Assembly (NCBI GenBank): GCA_945869675.1
Contig: CAMBPS010000032.1
Location: forward strand, 1-37,202
Length of the DNA: 37,202 nt
Direction: 5' to 3'
From: Prosthecobacter debontii
Lineage (GTDB): Bacteria; Verrucomicrobiota; Verrucomicrobiia; Verrucomicrobiales; Verrucomicrobiaceae
A program made the position numbers and the translations under genes. Each line of letters opens with the position of its first letter. Position 1 is the first letter of the stretch. Under the pieces are notes generated by a model. That model ran no database searches. It worked only from the letters and a program-made list of their open reading frames with translations, and had not been told where the DNA came from. This document shows, piece by piece, positions 28,801 through 34,880 of this stretch.

Positions 28801-29217
28801 TGCAACACTGTAGGACCAGGCTCCAGTATTGAATCCAGATGCGGTGCCGCGGGTAGCAAATGAGATGATCGGATCGGAAAACCCCGTGAGATTTAACTGC
28901 AGCTCAATGTAGGTTCCGTTGCCAGGAAAAGGAGTCGCTGTGCCGCCTGCGACAAGGCTCAGTGAAACGCCAGCTGCATCAGGCGAAATGGCATTAATAG
29001 CGGAACCAGTAAAATCATCCACCGTCCCGCCGTAACCCGTCAGCGAAAGCGTTCCTGTGCCTTGATTCGCTGCAATAGAAGTCGGCACTCCCCCAGCGCC
29101 AGGAGCGCTAGCCGCAGCAATTGAAAGCGAATTAAAGTTCCAATAGGACACGACATCTGCAATACCGCTTTCAACTGACAAAATAGCTGTGATGAGCGCG
29201 AGGATGATTTTTTTCAT
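22825..29217 (-). CDS. Giant secreted PhoX-like phosphatase fused to EEP-family hydrolase and endonuclease I
   Basis: A 2130-residue protein from ATG 29217, with GGAGGA about 14 bases upstream and a signal peptide (MKKIILALITAILSVESGIA). Order: beta domain (about 22-205); two Ig-like Big_5 repeats (209-430); another beta domain (435-630); a third Big_5 repeat (635-754); PhoX/DUF839-like phosphatase (about 784-1305, with MNHEIELP, FTGEETS, SRPEDLS); a cadherin-like segment (1310-1365); an endonuclease/exonuclease/phosphatase domain (about 1370-1745, with ILINEFD, ILASHPTPP, CGDQNAD, TDHHMVF); endonuclease I (about 1757-1985, with GGWNREHVWPRS, H1837, and DLHHLFP); and a C-terminal module with a DLDGDGRSNYFEF loop. 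The parts suggest cutting of extracellular DNA and release of phosphate. PhoX enzymes use calcium and iron. Known separately, these domains make the combined role an inference. Confidence 0.92.
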   Translation of the reverse strand: MKKIILALITAILSVESGIADVVSYWNFNSLSIAAASAPGAGGVPTSIAANQGTGTLSLTGYGGTVDDFTGSAINAISPDAAGVSLSLVAGGTATPFPGNGTYIELQLNLTGFSDPIISFATRGTASGFNTGAWSYSVAGGAFTTISGVNTATTSTTFALAPAVDLTAINAVDGQANVRLRYTVSGATSASGNNRIDNLQVNATASGGDTVAPLASTFSPLDNATGVSISATPSITFNEPVKKSTTGDILIKRSSDDSIFETIAITSTQIVVAGSTVTITPATAFANTTGYYIEIPAGAIQDNANNNYAGISGNAAWNFTTLTPDVTAPLAISFSPLDDETGVSNSATPAITFNEPVKKGTGNIFIKNSGGIFDTIAVTSTQVVVAGSTVTITPTTPFVNSTGYYLEIPSGAIEDIAGNDYAGISDPTTWNFTTGITQQAYVATNVTSATGAARPTGGSVSADHYAEGSALGTFAVYSIANFRFSKVDFVLPGSANIDNVVTAEYTLTTNNRTFAAGSTLEFFLTTDQMNGNFTGKTFNAATTNGINNANYTFAPVSLGVFPFTPATTNAQGGLPNTFTLNLSSVEPALLAQLNAGAEFSIILAATTPTTAITYSGKGNTFDPGDPSLKLTVNQTPGIDNTLPTVAAFTPADGFSGFPLSSNLSIRFDELVQKGAAGTISIFNTSGNVLVEAINVTSAQVTVSNATVTIDPTSPLVSGNTYYVQITAGAIEDVSGNDYAGFTDTTTWDFTTSQPPITALGPFSISENARAGTVVGDLNPAIIGNEGVKYAILGGSGGSTMIKGTPGAGYLVDPVWTVGDTFQGATGALNATTAGNFSPVGTPDGLGAFSLNATTVRVFMNHEIELPASGSAGYPWTLANGTVITKGGARVTYFDIDKGSRKVVDSGLAIARMYDRSGNVVTSTAQLELGGLDRMCSSSLFEPNLWGAGRGLADRIYFTGEETSTAFGHPHGGTLWALDTSNGDFWALPDMGRGSWENAALVDTGNTTHVAFLLGDDAQGTPLYLYVGVKNAAGTFLQRNGLSGGQLYVWKATNGNLTPQQFNGTNGNGLTRAGTWVAINARNAANAGTAGHDAAGYKNDTTLQAEADAAGAFSFSRPEDLSTSPTDGSIVAFASTGRGSLYPLDNWGDTYIIDIDFASGVPTSGALRILYDGDTAGGGQFATPEEGLRCPDNLDWADDGFIYVQEDQSNQTGSFGAAGFETSIWRLNATTGAAVRVAQTDRSTVLPLGSTDTNTGDVGNWESSGIIDVSTLFDEEPGALFLFDIQAHSVNTGLVASKTLFEGGQLCFLEKGLETGAFAINPNSGAITLANPAALQLDNPRSHELRVQSFDGSNSTLEKVTINVTNTIVSATNNFKAAAYNTSLFRDTAGALITELGTVTSDQAKKIARVIQNNNADVILINEFDYDAKGVALKRFKENYLEVAQNGETPVYYPYAFIAPANTGVHSGFDLDNNGSVVSTPGAPGYGEDAFGFGTHPGQYAFVVLSKYPIDTPNIRTFQKFLWKDMPGADLPDNPANATPIDWYSTAELNVFRLSSKNHADVPVLVNGTPVHILASHPTPPVFDSGAPWTAGVDHNGRRNSDEIRFWNDYVTPGATSSYIYDDKQTFATRSGGLPANTRFIICGDQNADNNEGDSTDPAIKRIIGGNLIIGGAAVTANPFVNSTFVPGGGAGPQPDDTAAFSSGVRVDYALPSSYGLIVNTGGVFWPATVAGTISDATSATDHHMVFVNLTLSDVTTPPNVGLANYYSSAAGLLGIPLQNALHNIIDGHTVVDYGTVDEVMQVIDEDATTSANVRLLYSNTSLPKTSANINGGWNREHVWPRSDGVGDTGPDYSDLHHLFPCKDSVNSLRSNLPYDESSNLDSDPFAPESFKDNDSWEPLDRDKGIVARAQLYMMTRYDGSDTDTIDLVLADNTSPTGTQGKLSTLLAWHRAYPPTDYERSRNNAIYSGASVNGIVYAQGNRNPFIDFPQFADAIFLTTTTNSFAKWQTQNLTLTQLLNTTTSGPNGDLDGDGRSNYFEFLFGCNPIGGSDEPLETTRVGNQFTLSFFRPKGITEQTRIESSTQLAGGTWTIVPNWAASSTLTELGDYQRIDYTTTISTDSGGLFYRVVIE
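26990..28590 (-). repeat. Three coding repeats for Big_5 Ig-like domains
   Basis: Within the PhoX-nuclease gene, two adjacent copies have a period of 339 bases (compare CTGATGCCCGC at 27944 with CTGATCCCTGC at 28283) and are clearly alike at DNA level, for example the shared GATCGTCACCGTGCTGCC. A third, more diverged copy lies near 26990-27320. They encode Ig-like spacer domains and may recombine. Confidence 0.75.
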
Positions 29218-29309
29218 GGCTTCGGATTAGTTCCTCCATGCCATTTACCGTCTCTCCATCATCTGCATTTCATACCGCGTGAATCATTCGTCACTGCCTG
29301 TTATGTCAC

Positions 29310-29357
29310 ATGATTTAATGTAACGCTTTTCGTGTTCAAATCGTCACATTAAATCAT
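29310..29357. promoter_or_regulatory. Inverted repeat upstream of the PhoX-nuclease gene (candidate operator)
   Basis: ATGATTTAATGTAACG (29310-29325) and CGTCACATTAAATCAT (29342-29357) are inverted copies matching at 15 of 16 positions around a 16-base spacer. The stem is AT-rich and has no T-run. The element starts 93 bases upstream of the PhoX-nuclease ATG and ends 20 bases after btaB. It includes two GTNACAT words of a larger set (see findings). It could be a regulator binding site or a weak btaB terminator; the operator reading is preferred. Confidence 0.55.
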
Positions 29358-29376
29358 TGCATAGGGTTATCCAAAA

Positions 29377-29994
29377 TCAGCCAAACTGTGCTTCTTTTTT
29401 CCTACCAATGAACATGCCGTAGTGCCATAGGCCAGCATAAGCCGCATGACGACTATCGACTAGCGCAGTAAATTCTGAGCGTAGAAGCGACCAGAGATGG
29501 TTCTCCATACGCACATGATTAACGCCCATCCAGCGCCGAAACATACCAGACTGGGTATGCGAAAAATCAACAACACTCATGAGCCCGCCCTCATGAAGGT
29601 CTTGCGCTGCTGCCACAATCGCCGTGTCCCATCCTGGATTAAACATGGTTAGCGCATAGGAACAGAGAACTAGATCAAAGTCGCCACTGACTGGCTTGTC
29701 ATAAGATTGCTGCAGCAACTTGACGGTGGGGACTTTTTGTTGCGCCACTTGCAGCATGTCAGAGGAAAGATCGACACCAATAATCTCAGCCGAAGGAAAC
29801 CTACGGCGCAGGCTCTGCAAATTCCGACCTGTACCACAACCGACTTCTAAAATACGTTTTGGATGATCGATGGCCGCAACATGCTGGAGGATGCGCTCAC
29901 GGCCAAACAAAAAGCTCCAGCGGGTAGCATCATAAATTTTGGAGTGCAGCGCGTAGTAACCCTGCAAGGCAACTTCAGGGGAGGTCGCGATCAT
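29377..29994 (-). CDS. btaB: Betaine lipid synthase methyltransferase BtaB
   Basis: A 205-residue SAM-dependent methyltransferase with motif I RILEVGCGTGRN, an acidic strand end (IIGVDLSS), and a post-motif CSYALTMFNPGW. Length and the opening YYALHSKIYDATRWSFLFGRERIL fit BtaB, which adds three methyl groups to the amino group of diacylglyceryl-homoserine to give the phosphorus-free betaine lipid DGTS. It has no signal peptide and should act on the inner face of the membrane. Its ATG overlaps the btaA stop by four bases (29991-29994), giving a coupled btaA-btaB pair. In other bacteria this pair is induced by phosphate starvation. The assignment rests on motif, size and the adjacent btaA. Confidence 0.88.
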   Translation of the reverse strand: MIATSPEVALQGYYALHSKIYDATRWSFLFGRERILQHVAAIDHPKRILEVGCGTGRNLQSLRRRFPSAEIIGVDLSSDMLQVAQQKVPTVKLLQQSYDKPVSGDFDLVLCSYALTMFNPGWDTAIVAAAQDLHEGGLMSVVDFSHTQSGMFRRWMGVNHVRMENHLWSLLRSEFTALVDSRHAAYAGLWHYGMFIGRKKEAQFG

Positions 29995-31181
29995 GCGAGG
30001 ACTTCCGCAAAGTGGGTGCTGCCATAAGTGCCCACGCGATCAAGCTGCTGCATGGACTCAGTCCGCTCAGGCTGGAAGCGTAGGCGTGCGCGGATTTCAT
30101 CGGGAACAAAACTCAAATCCAAGCCTGCTGAACGCATCAATATTTTTGTTCCTGGGCGGCTATTCGCTAAGATTAGGTCCCATTCTTCACGCAATGCCAC
30201 GGGATCATTCCAGGCAAGCCAATCCTGATGATCCAACAAGACGTAGTGGGAGTAGCATCCCGGATTTTCACGAAGAAAGTTCGCCACGGTGCCGGTGTAG
30301 GGTTTCAGACGATCCATGCGTTCACGCAAGACACCTTGGTTCTCACTGCGAAGGTAGTTTGGGCAGCAATTCAGGGTGTATGAACCCGTAATATAAACAC
30401 GCCAGAAATAATTGTCCTCAATCGGCAACTCCGTCATCACATGCTTCAATTTGTCCTTCACATAACCTGTGAGTCCGCCGGGGTAAGAATCTTCAATCAA
30501 CTTAATTTGCGGGCGTGGCACTCCTAGCAAGGTCATCAAGGCTGGCTGCCGAATGAGCCAATTGGTGAACTTGCCCCATATTTCTCCCTCAATCAATTCA
30601 TAGGCCTGCGCCTGTTCTTTGAGAGTTTTGGCATCCAGCAAGCAGACGGCAAAATTTTTGATGTTAGGGCGCAGACGAAACAAGGCATTCCCCATCACCC
30701 ATGCCGCGACACCTGATGTGCCGTGGTAGTAGAAAGATTTTTTCAAGCTCTTTGGATTGAAGAACGTGATGCGACGATCCCAAAAGCCTTGAGCTGACTC
30801 ACTCAGCTGCGGACGCACGCTTTGGTAAATGGCCGTGTAATCCATGTGCGAGCCGATACCGAACATCTCAAACAGATCATCAAACTCATTTCGCTTAATG
30901 AGTGCCATTTTAAGTTCCAGCAACGCATTTTGACGATGATTCACATCAATGGCATGAATTTGAGCTGGATTATCAAGCAGATAGTCCAGTGAGTTGCAAC
31001 CCGCACTGGTGATCATGACGACATGACTATCAGCATTCAGCTGCATCAACTCACGATCAATGCGCGGATCTTCCCATGCACAGTTGTAGATTAAATTGGA
31101 GCCATGCACATGCTCAAAGAGCTTATCGTGCGCAGCTTTGAGTTGAGTGATTGGCTTGGTTTTTGTGAGTGCCTGTGTCAT
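29991..31181 (-). CDS. btaA: BtaA, S-adenosylmethionine:diacylglycerol 3-amino-3-carboxypropyltransferase
   Basis: A 396-residue DUF3419/BtaA protein from ATG 31181, which has AAGGGGA 12 bases upstream; a GTG at 31232 would add 17 residues. BtaA moves the 3-amino-3-carboxypropyl group of SAM to diacylglycerol to form diacylglyceryl-homoserine, the first step of betaine lipid synthesis. Diagnostic stretches are YNCAWEDPRIDRELM, a SAM-site segment SAGCNSLDYLL with AIDVNHRQNALLELK, and a C-terminal second SAM-fold half with VLLDHQDWL and IRARLRF. No membrane segment is needed; it probably works at the membrane surface. The next gene is btaB. The upstream region carries a Pho-box-like repeat, which fits known phosphate control of betaine lipids. 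Confidence 0.92.
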   Translation of the reverse strand: MTQALTKTKPITQLKAAHDKLFEHVHGSNLIYNCAWEDPRIDRELMQLNADSHVVMITSAGCNSLDYLLDNPAQIHAIDVNHRQNALLELKMALIKRNEFDDLFEMFGIGSHMDYTAIYQSVRPQLSESAQGFWDRRITFFNPKSLKKSFYYHGTSGVAAWVMGNALFRLRPNIKNFAVCLLDAKTLKEQAQAYELIEGEIWGKFTNWLIRQPALMTLLGVPRPQIKLIEDSYPGGLTGYVKDKLKHVMTELPIEDNYFWRVYITGSYTLNCCPNYLRSENQGVLRERMDRLKPYTGTVANFLRENPGCYSHYVLLDHQDWLAWNDPVALREEWDLILANSRPGTKILMRSAGLDLSFVPDEIRARLRFQPERTESMQQLDRVGTYGSTHFAEVLA

Positions 31182-31257
31182 GCCAGCTAGAGTTCCCCTT
31201 AGCTCAGGATTGAACGTCTGGAGAAACAACACATTCTCTGTTCACTGCCTTCTGAAC

Positions 31258-31275
31258 AAATCACAATCCTGTCAC
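31258..31275 (-). promoter_or_regulatory. Pho-box-like direct repeat upstream of btaA
   Basis: Read on the gene strand this is GTGACAG-GATT-GTGATTT, two 7-base words starting 11 bases apart, 77 bases before the chosen btaA start. On the plus strand CTGTC also occurs at 31269 and 31291, exactly 22 bases apart. The spacing is that of PhoB sites, but the words match the enterobacterial consensus only partly. Treat as a candidate. Confidence 0.4.
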
Positions 31276-31412
31276 ATAAGCAGAGTAAAACTGTCCAATG
31301 CTCGATTTTAAGGCAAACTAGCCCCTTTCACTCCTCGAGCAAATTTTTCGACACCTAGTTAAGACGCGCGGGCGAAACGCTGGCCACTACTCATTGGAAT
31401 TGGGCTTTTAAA

Positions 31413-32690
31413 TCAGTCTTCCGGCAGCTCTAGGCCACTGGTTTCAGGCAGGAAGGCTAGGAAGATGAGGCCTATGAGAAAGAAGCCGCCAAGGCAACTC
31501 ACAGCGATGCGAAGATCGAAAGTGGCCTTCATGTAGGCAGACAGCCAAATGAGAACGGGAGCTGCTAAAAGGCGGCCTGTATTAAAGCAGAACCCTGAAC
31601 CTGTGGCCCGCAGATGAGTGGGAAAGAGGGCTGGGAAAAAAGCAGCATAGCCCGCATGAATACTTTGAGCAAAAAACCCGAACACAGGCAGCAGCATGAG
31701 TAGCAGCGCATAACTGCCGACATAACTCGGCAACCAACAGACGATGGGCGTCATCACAAACGCGGCGAGGTGCATGATCACAAAGGTCTTCTTGCAACCC
31801 CAGCGTGCACTTAGGGGGCCAAAGGCGAGCATGCCTGCACCCGCGCCCGCTGTTTGAATGAAGCCAAAGGCGATCTTGGATTGACTAGCCCAGTCTGCAG
31901 CACCCGCTTTTTTCAAGAAGTCTGCGGCGAGGTCTTGGCCGGCAACCACGACGCCCCAAAAAGTGGCGAGGCCAACCATGGCAAGGAGCGCACCAAACAC
32001 AGCTCGTGAGCGCCAACGTGCATCTCCCAGCAGTTCGCTGAAGCTGCCCATGCGCTCTTTTTTGCACTCACGAGCCGCTTTCCAAGACTCAGGCTCTTTG
32101 ATACTGAGCCTGACCCATAGAACAAGAAGTGCGGGCAGGACACCGAGCAGATACGCCATGCGCCACTCCCTGCCAACCCAGAGCCCCACGGCAGCAGCTA
32201 GCCAGAGACCGCAGACGCTTGTGGCATGAAAGATGCCACCAGCACGCTCTCGGGCCTTTTTAGGAAAGACCTCAGCGACCAGCGCAGCACCCACAGCCCA
32301 CTCACCACCCACCCCCATGGCCACGAGAAATCGAAGCGCGCCCACTTGCCAAATCTGATCGGCAAATGCCGTTAGGCCTGAGAAAATCGAGTAAAACAAG
32401 ATCGTCAGTGCCATCACGGGATTGCGCCCCCATTTGTCCGCTAGCGAACTGAACAGCAATCCACCCAAAGTGCCGCCGAGGAGAAACATGCCGAGGAATC
32501 GCTCACCCCAAATCCTCACCAGAGGATCGTCTGCCTTCACATGCAGGATCTCTGGCAACATATCAGCCCGGGTGAGATTGTAAATCTGCCCTTCAAAGGC
32601 ATCAAAGACCCAACCCAAAGAAGCAATCGCCAAGACGAGCCACTGGTAGCGAGTGACGCCATGATACCAGGAATTTGAAGACGTCGTCAT
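31413..32690 (-). CDS. MFS transporter, sugar/carboxylate:proton symporter type
   Basis: A 425-residue protein with about 12 hydrophobic segments. The MFS signature after helix 2 is GGLLFSSLADKWGRNPVMAL, and the helix 4-5 region (RFLVAMGVGGEWAVGAALVAEVFP) matches the metabolite:H+ symporter subgroup that includes sialic acid, aromatic acid and sugar carriers. The central loop carries KEPESWKAARECKKERMG. Substrate cannot be read from the sequence. It starts 15 bases after the oxidoreductase stop, so the two are probably one operon for uptake and oxidation of a sugar, inositol or sugar acid. It shows no link to the phosphate genes downstream; 180 bases separate its stop from the upstream btaA frame. 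Confidence 0.85.
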   Translation of the reverse strand: MTTSSNSWYHGVTRYQWLVLAIASLGWVFDAFEGQIYNLTRADMLPEILHVKADDPLVRIWGERFLGMFLLGGTLGGLLFSSLADKWGRNPVMALTILFYSIFSGLTAFADQIWQVGALRFLVAMGVGGEWAVGAALVAEVFPKKARERAGGIFHATSVCGLWLAAAVGLWVGREWRMAYLLGVLPALLVLWVRLSIKEPESWKAARECKKERMGSFSELLGDARWRSRAVFGALLAMVGLATFWGVVVAGQDLAADFLKKAGAADWASQSKIAFGFIQTAGAGAGMLAFGPLSARWGCKKTFVIMHLAAFVMTPIVCWLPSYVGSYALLLMLLPVFGFFAQSIHAGYAAFFPALFPTHLRATGSGFCFNTGRLLAAPVLIWLSAYMKATFDLRIAVSCLGGFFLIGLIFLAFLPETSGLELPED

Positions 32691-32705
32691 CGATGTTCTG
32701 ACCCA

Positions 32706-33752
32706 TTAAAACTTTAACATCTCTGCCACCGGCAATGATTTGCCTTGTCGAATGGATTCTTCAGCAACGAGACACAGTCCAGCAGACCACAGGCCATCCT
32801 TTCCAGTGGCCGCAGGCTTCTTACCCTTGCGAACCATTTCAACGCATTGGGCGATCTCTTCACGTAGCTCGAAGACTTCACCGCTGTGCGTTTCAAGCTT
32901 CACGGTTTCTATCTTCTCGCCATCAAAGACCTTGAGGAAGTATTCAGGCTCCAGTGTGCGATCCAGCGCACCACTCCAGGCAGCCCAGAGCGCGCCTTTC
33001 GTGCCACTGACCTTCACGGTTTGATGATGCTCAAAGGCAGCCAGTGTCTGGGAAACGACGGCGTAGCTGCCATTGGCATATTTGAACATGGCACTGAAAT
33101 TATCATACAAATTCGGGCGCTGAGGATCGCGCGAGTTCGCATAGGCCTGCAACTCGATCGGGTCACCGCTGCTTTCTAAATACCAGCGAGCCAGATCAAA
33201 GAAATGAATCGGCTCCTCAAGCACCCAGCTGCCCACACGGCTCTGATCATAGCGCCAACCACTGGCTCCTTGTCGATACGGCTTTCGAGAAAGCTCGACA
33301 AGCACGTATTGAGGTTCACCGATGGTGCCTGCATCGATAATCTCTTTGATGCGGCCCCATTGGCTGGAAAGCCGTAACTCATGGCCAACAGCCAAATGAA
33401 CTCCGTATTGCTGCGCGCAGGCGACAATGGCCTTACAATCCTCCAACGTAATGGCCATCGGCTTTTCCAGCAGAACGTGTTTGCCCTTCTGCATTGCAGC
33501 GAGTGCGATTTCGCGGTGCGTGTGACTCGGCGTGACGATGTCGATGATGTCAAAATCGGCCTGCGCAATCATCTCTAGGCTATCGGCAAAGATCAAGGCG
33601 TCGGGATAAAGCTGCTGCGCTTCCGTGCGCGAAACCTCTGAAGGTGCGCTGATAGCGATCAACTTAGCCTCTGGATTTGAGGTGATGGATTGAGCATGGA
33701 ATTTCCCCCAAGCACCAAAACCGGCGAGAGCGAAGCGAACAGGTCGTATCAT
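32706..33752 (-). CDS. Gfo/Idh/MocA family NAD(P)-dependent oxidoreductase
   Basis: A 348-residue protein with an N-terminal Rossmann fold (VRFALAGFGAWGKFHAQSI, a GxGxxG-like turn), the family motif LLEKPMAI holding the catalytic-region EKP, and a C-terminal alpha/beta domain with RVGSWVLEEPIHFFDLARWY, where the His-x-x-Asp pair normally helps catalysis. Family members oxidise or reduce sugars, inositols or sugar derivatives with a nicotinamide cofactor; the substrate is not evident. There is no signal peptide, unlike many exported verrucomicrobial members, so it acts in the cytoplasm. It lies 15 bases upstream of the MFS transporter, which suggests that its substrate is imported by that carrier. 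Confidence 0.9.
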   Translation of the reverse strand: MIRPVRFALAGFGAWGKFHAQSITSNPEAKLIAISAPSEVSRTEAQQLYPDALIFADSLEMIAQADFDIIDIVTPSHTHREIALAAMQKGKHVLLEKPMAITLEDCKAIVACAQQYGVHLAVGHELRLSSQWGRIKEIIDAGTIGEPQYVLVELSRKPYRQGASGWRYDQSRVGSWVLEEPIHFFDLARWYLESSGDPIELQAYANSRDPQRPNLYDNFSAMFKYANGSYAVVSQTLAAFEHHQTVKVSGTKGALWAAWSGALDRTLEPEYFLKVFDGEKIETVKLETHSGEVFELREEIAQCVEMVRKGKKPAATGKDGLWSAGLCLVAEESIRQGKSLPVAEMLKF

Positions 33753-33896
33753 GAATGTTCTCCAACGAATGACCCATTAAAAATCTTCAAAGAGAAATCG
33801 AGCAGGTTCAGTTCTGCTTCGAAAGTTTCTATAGACAACCCTTCAAGGTTTTGCAGCCCGAACTGGAAATTCAAACCTGACGCATTCCCTTTCTGA

Positions 33897-34452
33897 TCAC
33901 TTCGTCTCATTGACGAAAGCACGCACTTCATCCAACACTCGGGCGCACTCGACGATGAGCGCAGGCTCGTGATCTAATTTATGGACTTGGTGGGCGAGTT
34001 CAGCAAGGTCGAGCAGTTCAGCTTTAATCAAAGCAACAAGCGTACTGATGTCTTTGAGACCACGATCAGCCTCACGGCGACCAAAGCGACGATCAATGCG
34101 TGAGCGGGCCGTGGCGTTTACTTTAGACACTGCCATGTCCATCGGGTGCAGAGCAAAGACGTTATCAAAACCCAGCATTGGCAAGCCGGAGATCGACGAA
34201 GTCGCCATAGTAGCCATGGGTGAGGTGGTAAGCGTTATCTTCTCCTAACTCGGCTCCTAGGGCAGCGCGAACATCAAAGTCATCTGGCTCGATAAAGAAG
34301 TCTGCGTCGATAGTAACAGCGGCACCGATCTCGACAGGGTCGCCATCTGGAAAGGAGGCAAACAGTGACGATGATCCGAATAGAATGATTCGGCGACCCT
34401 TTGCCGCAGCACACACGGCAGAGACCAGATTTGTTAGTGCCTGGAGTTCCAT
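33897..34452 (-). pseudogene. Nucleotidyltransferase-like gene split by a single-base frameshift
   Basis: Two overlapping frames, 34165-34452 and 33897-34217, together make one gene. The first has ILFGSSSLFASF and IDADFFIEPDD, a nucleotidyltransferase-like G-S-S plus D-x-D arrangement, and ends RLANAGF-stop. The second carries on GFDNVFALHPMDMAVSK and a helical tail. Both read GF at the same bases: removing one T from the four-T run (plus-strand A-run 34167-34170) gives ANAGFDNVFALHPMD in one frame of about 184 residues. The joined protein resembles DUF6036-type nucleotidyltransferases, found in toxin-antitoxin-like pairs. It may be truly broken, programmed to shift, or a sequencing error. 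The upstream gene overlaps its start by 19 bases. Confidence 0.72.
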
Positions 34453-34784
34453 GACAGTCGCGCAATTTCGGATTTATTCAGGATACCCGGAAATGGTGAA
34501 TACCCTTTCCACATCACCGATTCCCAGTCCTGATCTCGCAAAATGAAAAGCAGTTTCTCCATGCCTTCCCTGCTGGCTTTGGCATCCAGGAGCATCCTGC
34601 GCCAACCTTCGAGGCGCTTCACGGCGGAATGGCCGTTGCCTAGCCAGCGGGCAATGTTAGCTAACGGGATGTCAAGCAGGGTCGGGTCAGCCTCGATCTT
34701 ATCCGCGATTAGTCGATAACGGTCCGCCGACACCGTATCGCCGGTGCGTTCTCCGATTGAGTCAGTGCTGAGCGTATTACTCAT
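34434..34784 (-). CDS. Small protein paired with the nucleotidyltransferase-like gene (possible antitoxin or partner)
   Basis: A 116-residue protein from ATG 34784 (MSNTLSTDS); another ATG at 34805 would add seven residues. It is helical and soluble, with DRYRLIADKIEADPTLLDIPLANIARWL and a later IRDQDW-like stretch (FILRDQDWESVMWKG). Short helical proteins overlapping a nucleotidyltransferase are typical of two-gene toxin-antitoxin modules, and its end overlaps the next gene's start by 19 bases. I do not recognise a named family, and the toxin-antitoxin reading is inference from gene arrangement only. Confidence 0.6.
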   Translation of the reverse strand: MSNTLSTDSIGERTGDTVSADRYRLIADKIEADPTLLDIPLANIARWLGNGHSAVKRLEGWRRMLLDAKASREGMEKLLFILRDQDWESVMWKGYSPFPGILNKSEIARLSWNSRH

Positions 34785-34880
34785 GATGGTTGAAGTCTGC
34801 CACACAGACGTCTGGTCGCCAAGCTTAGGTTTTTAGTTGCCGCAAGAAACTGGCAAGTCGGAATTGCGAATAACTGGCCC

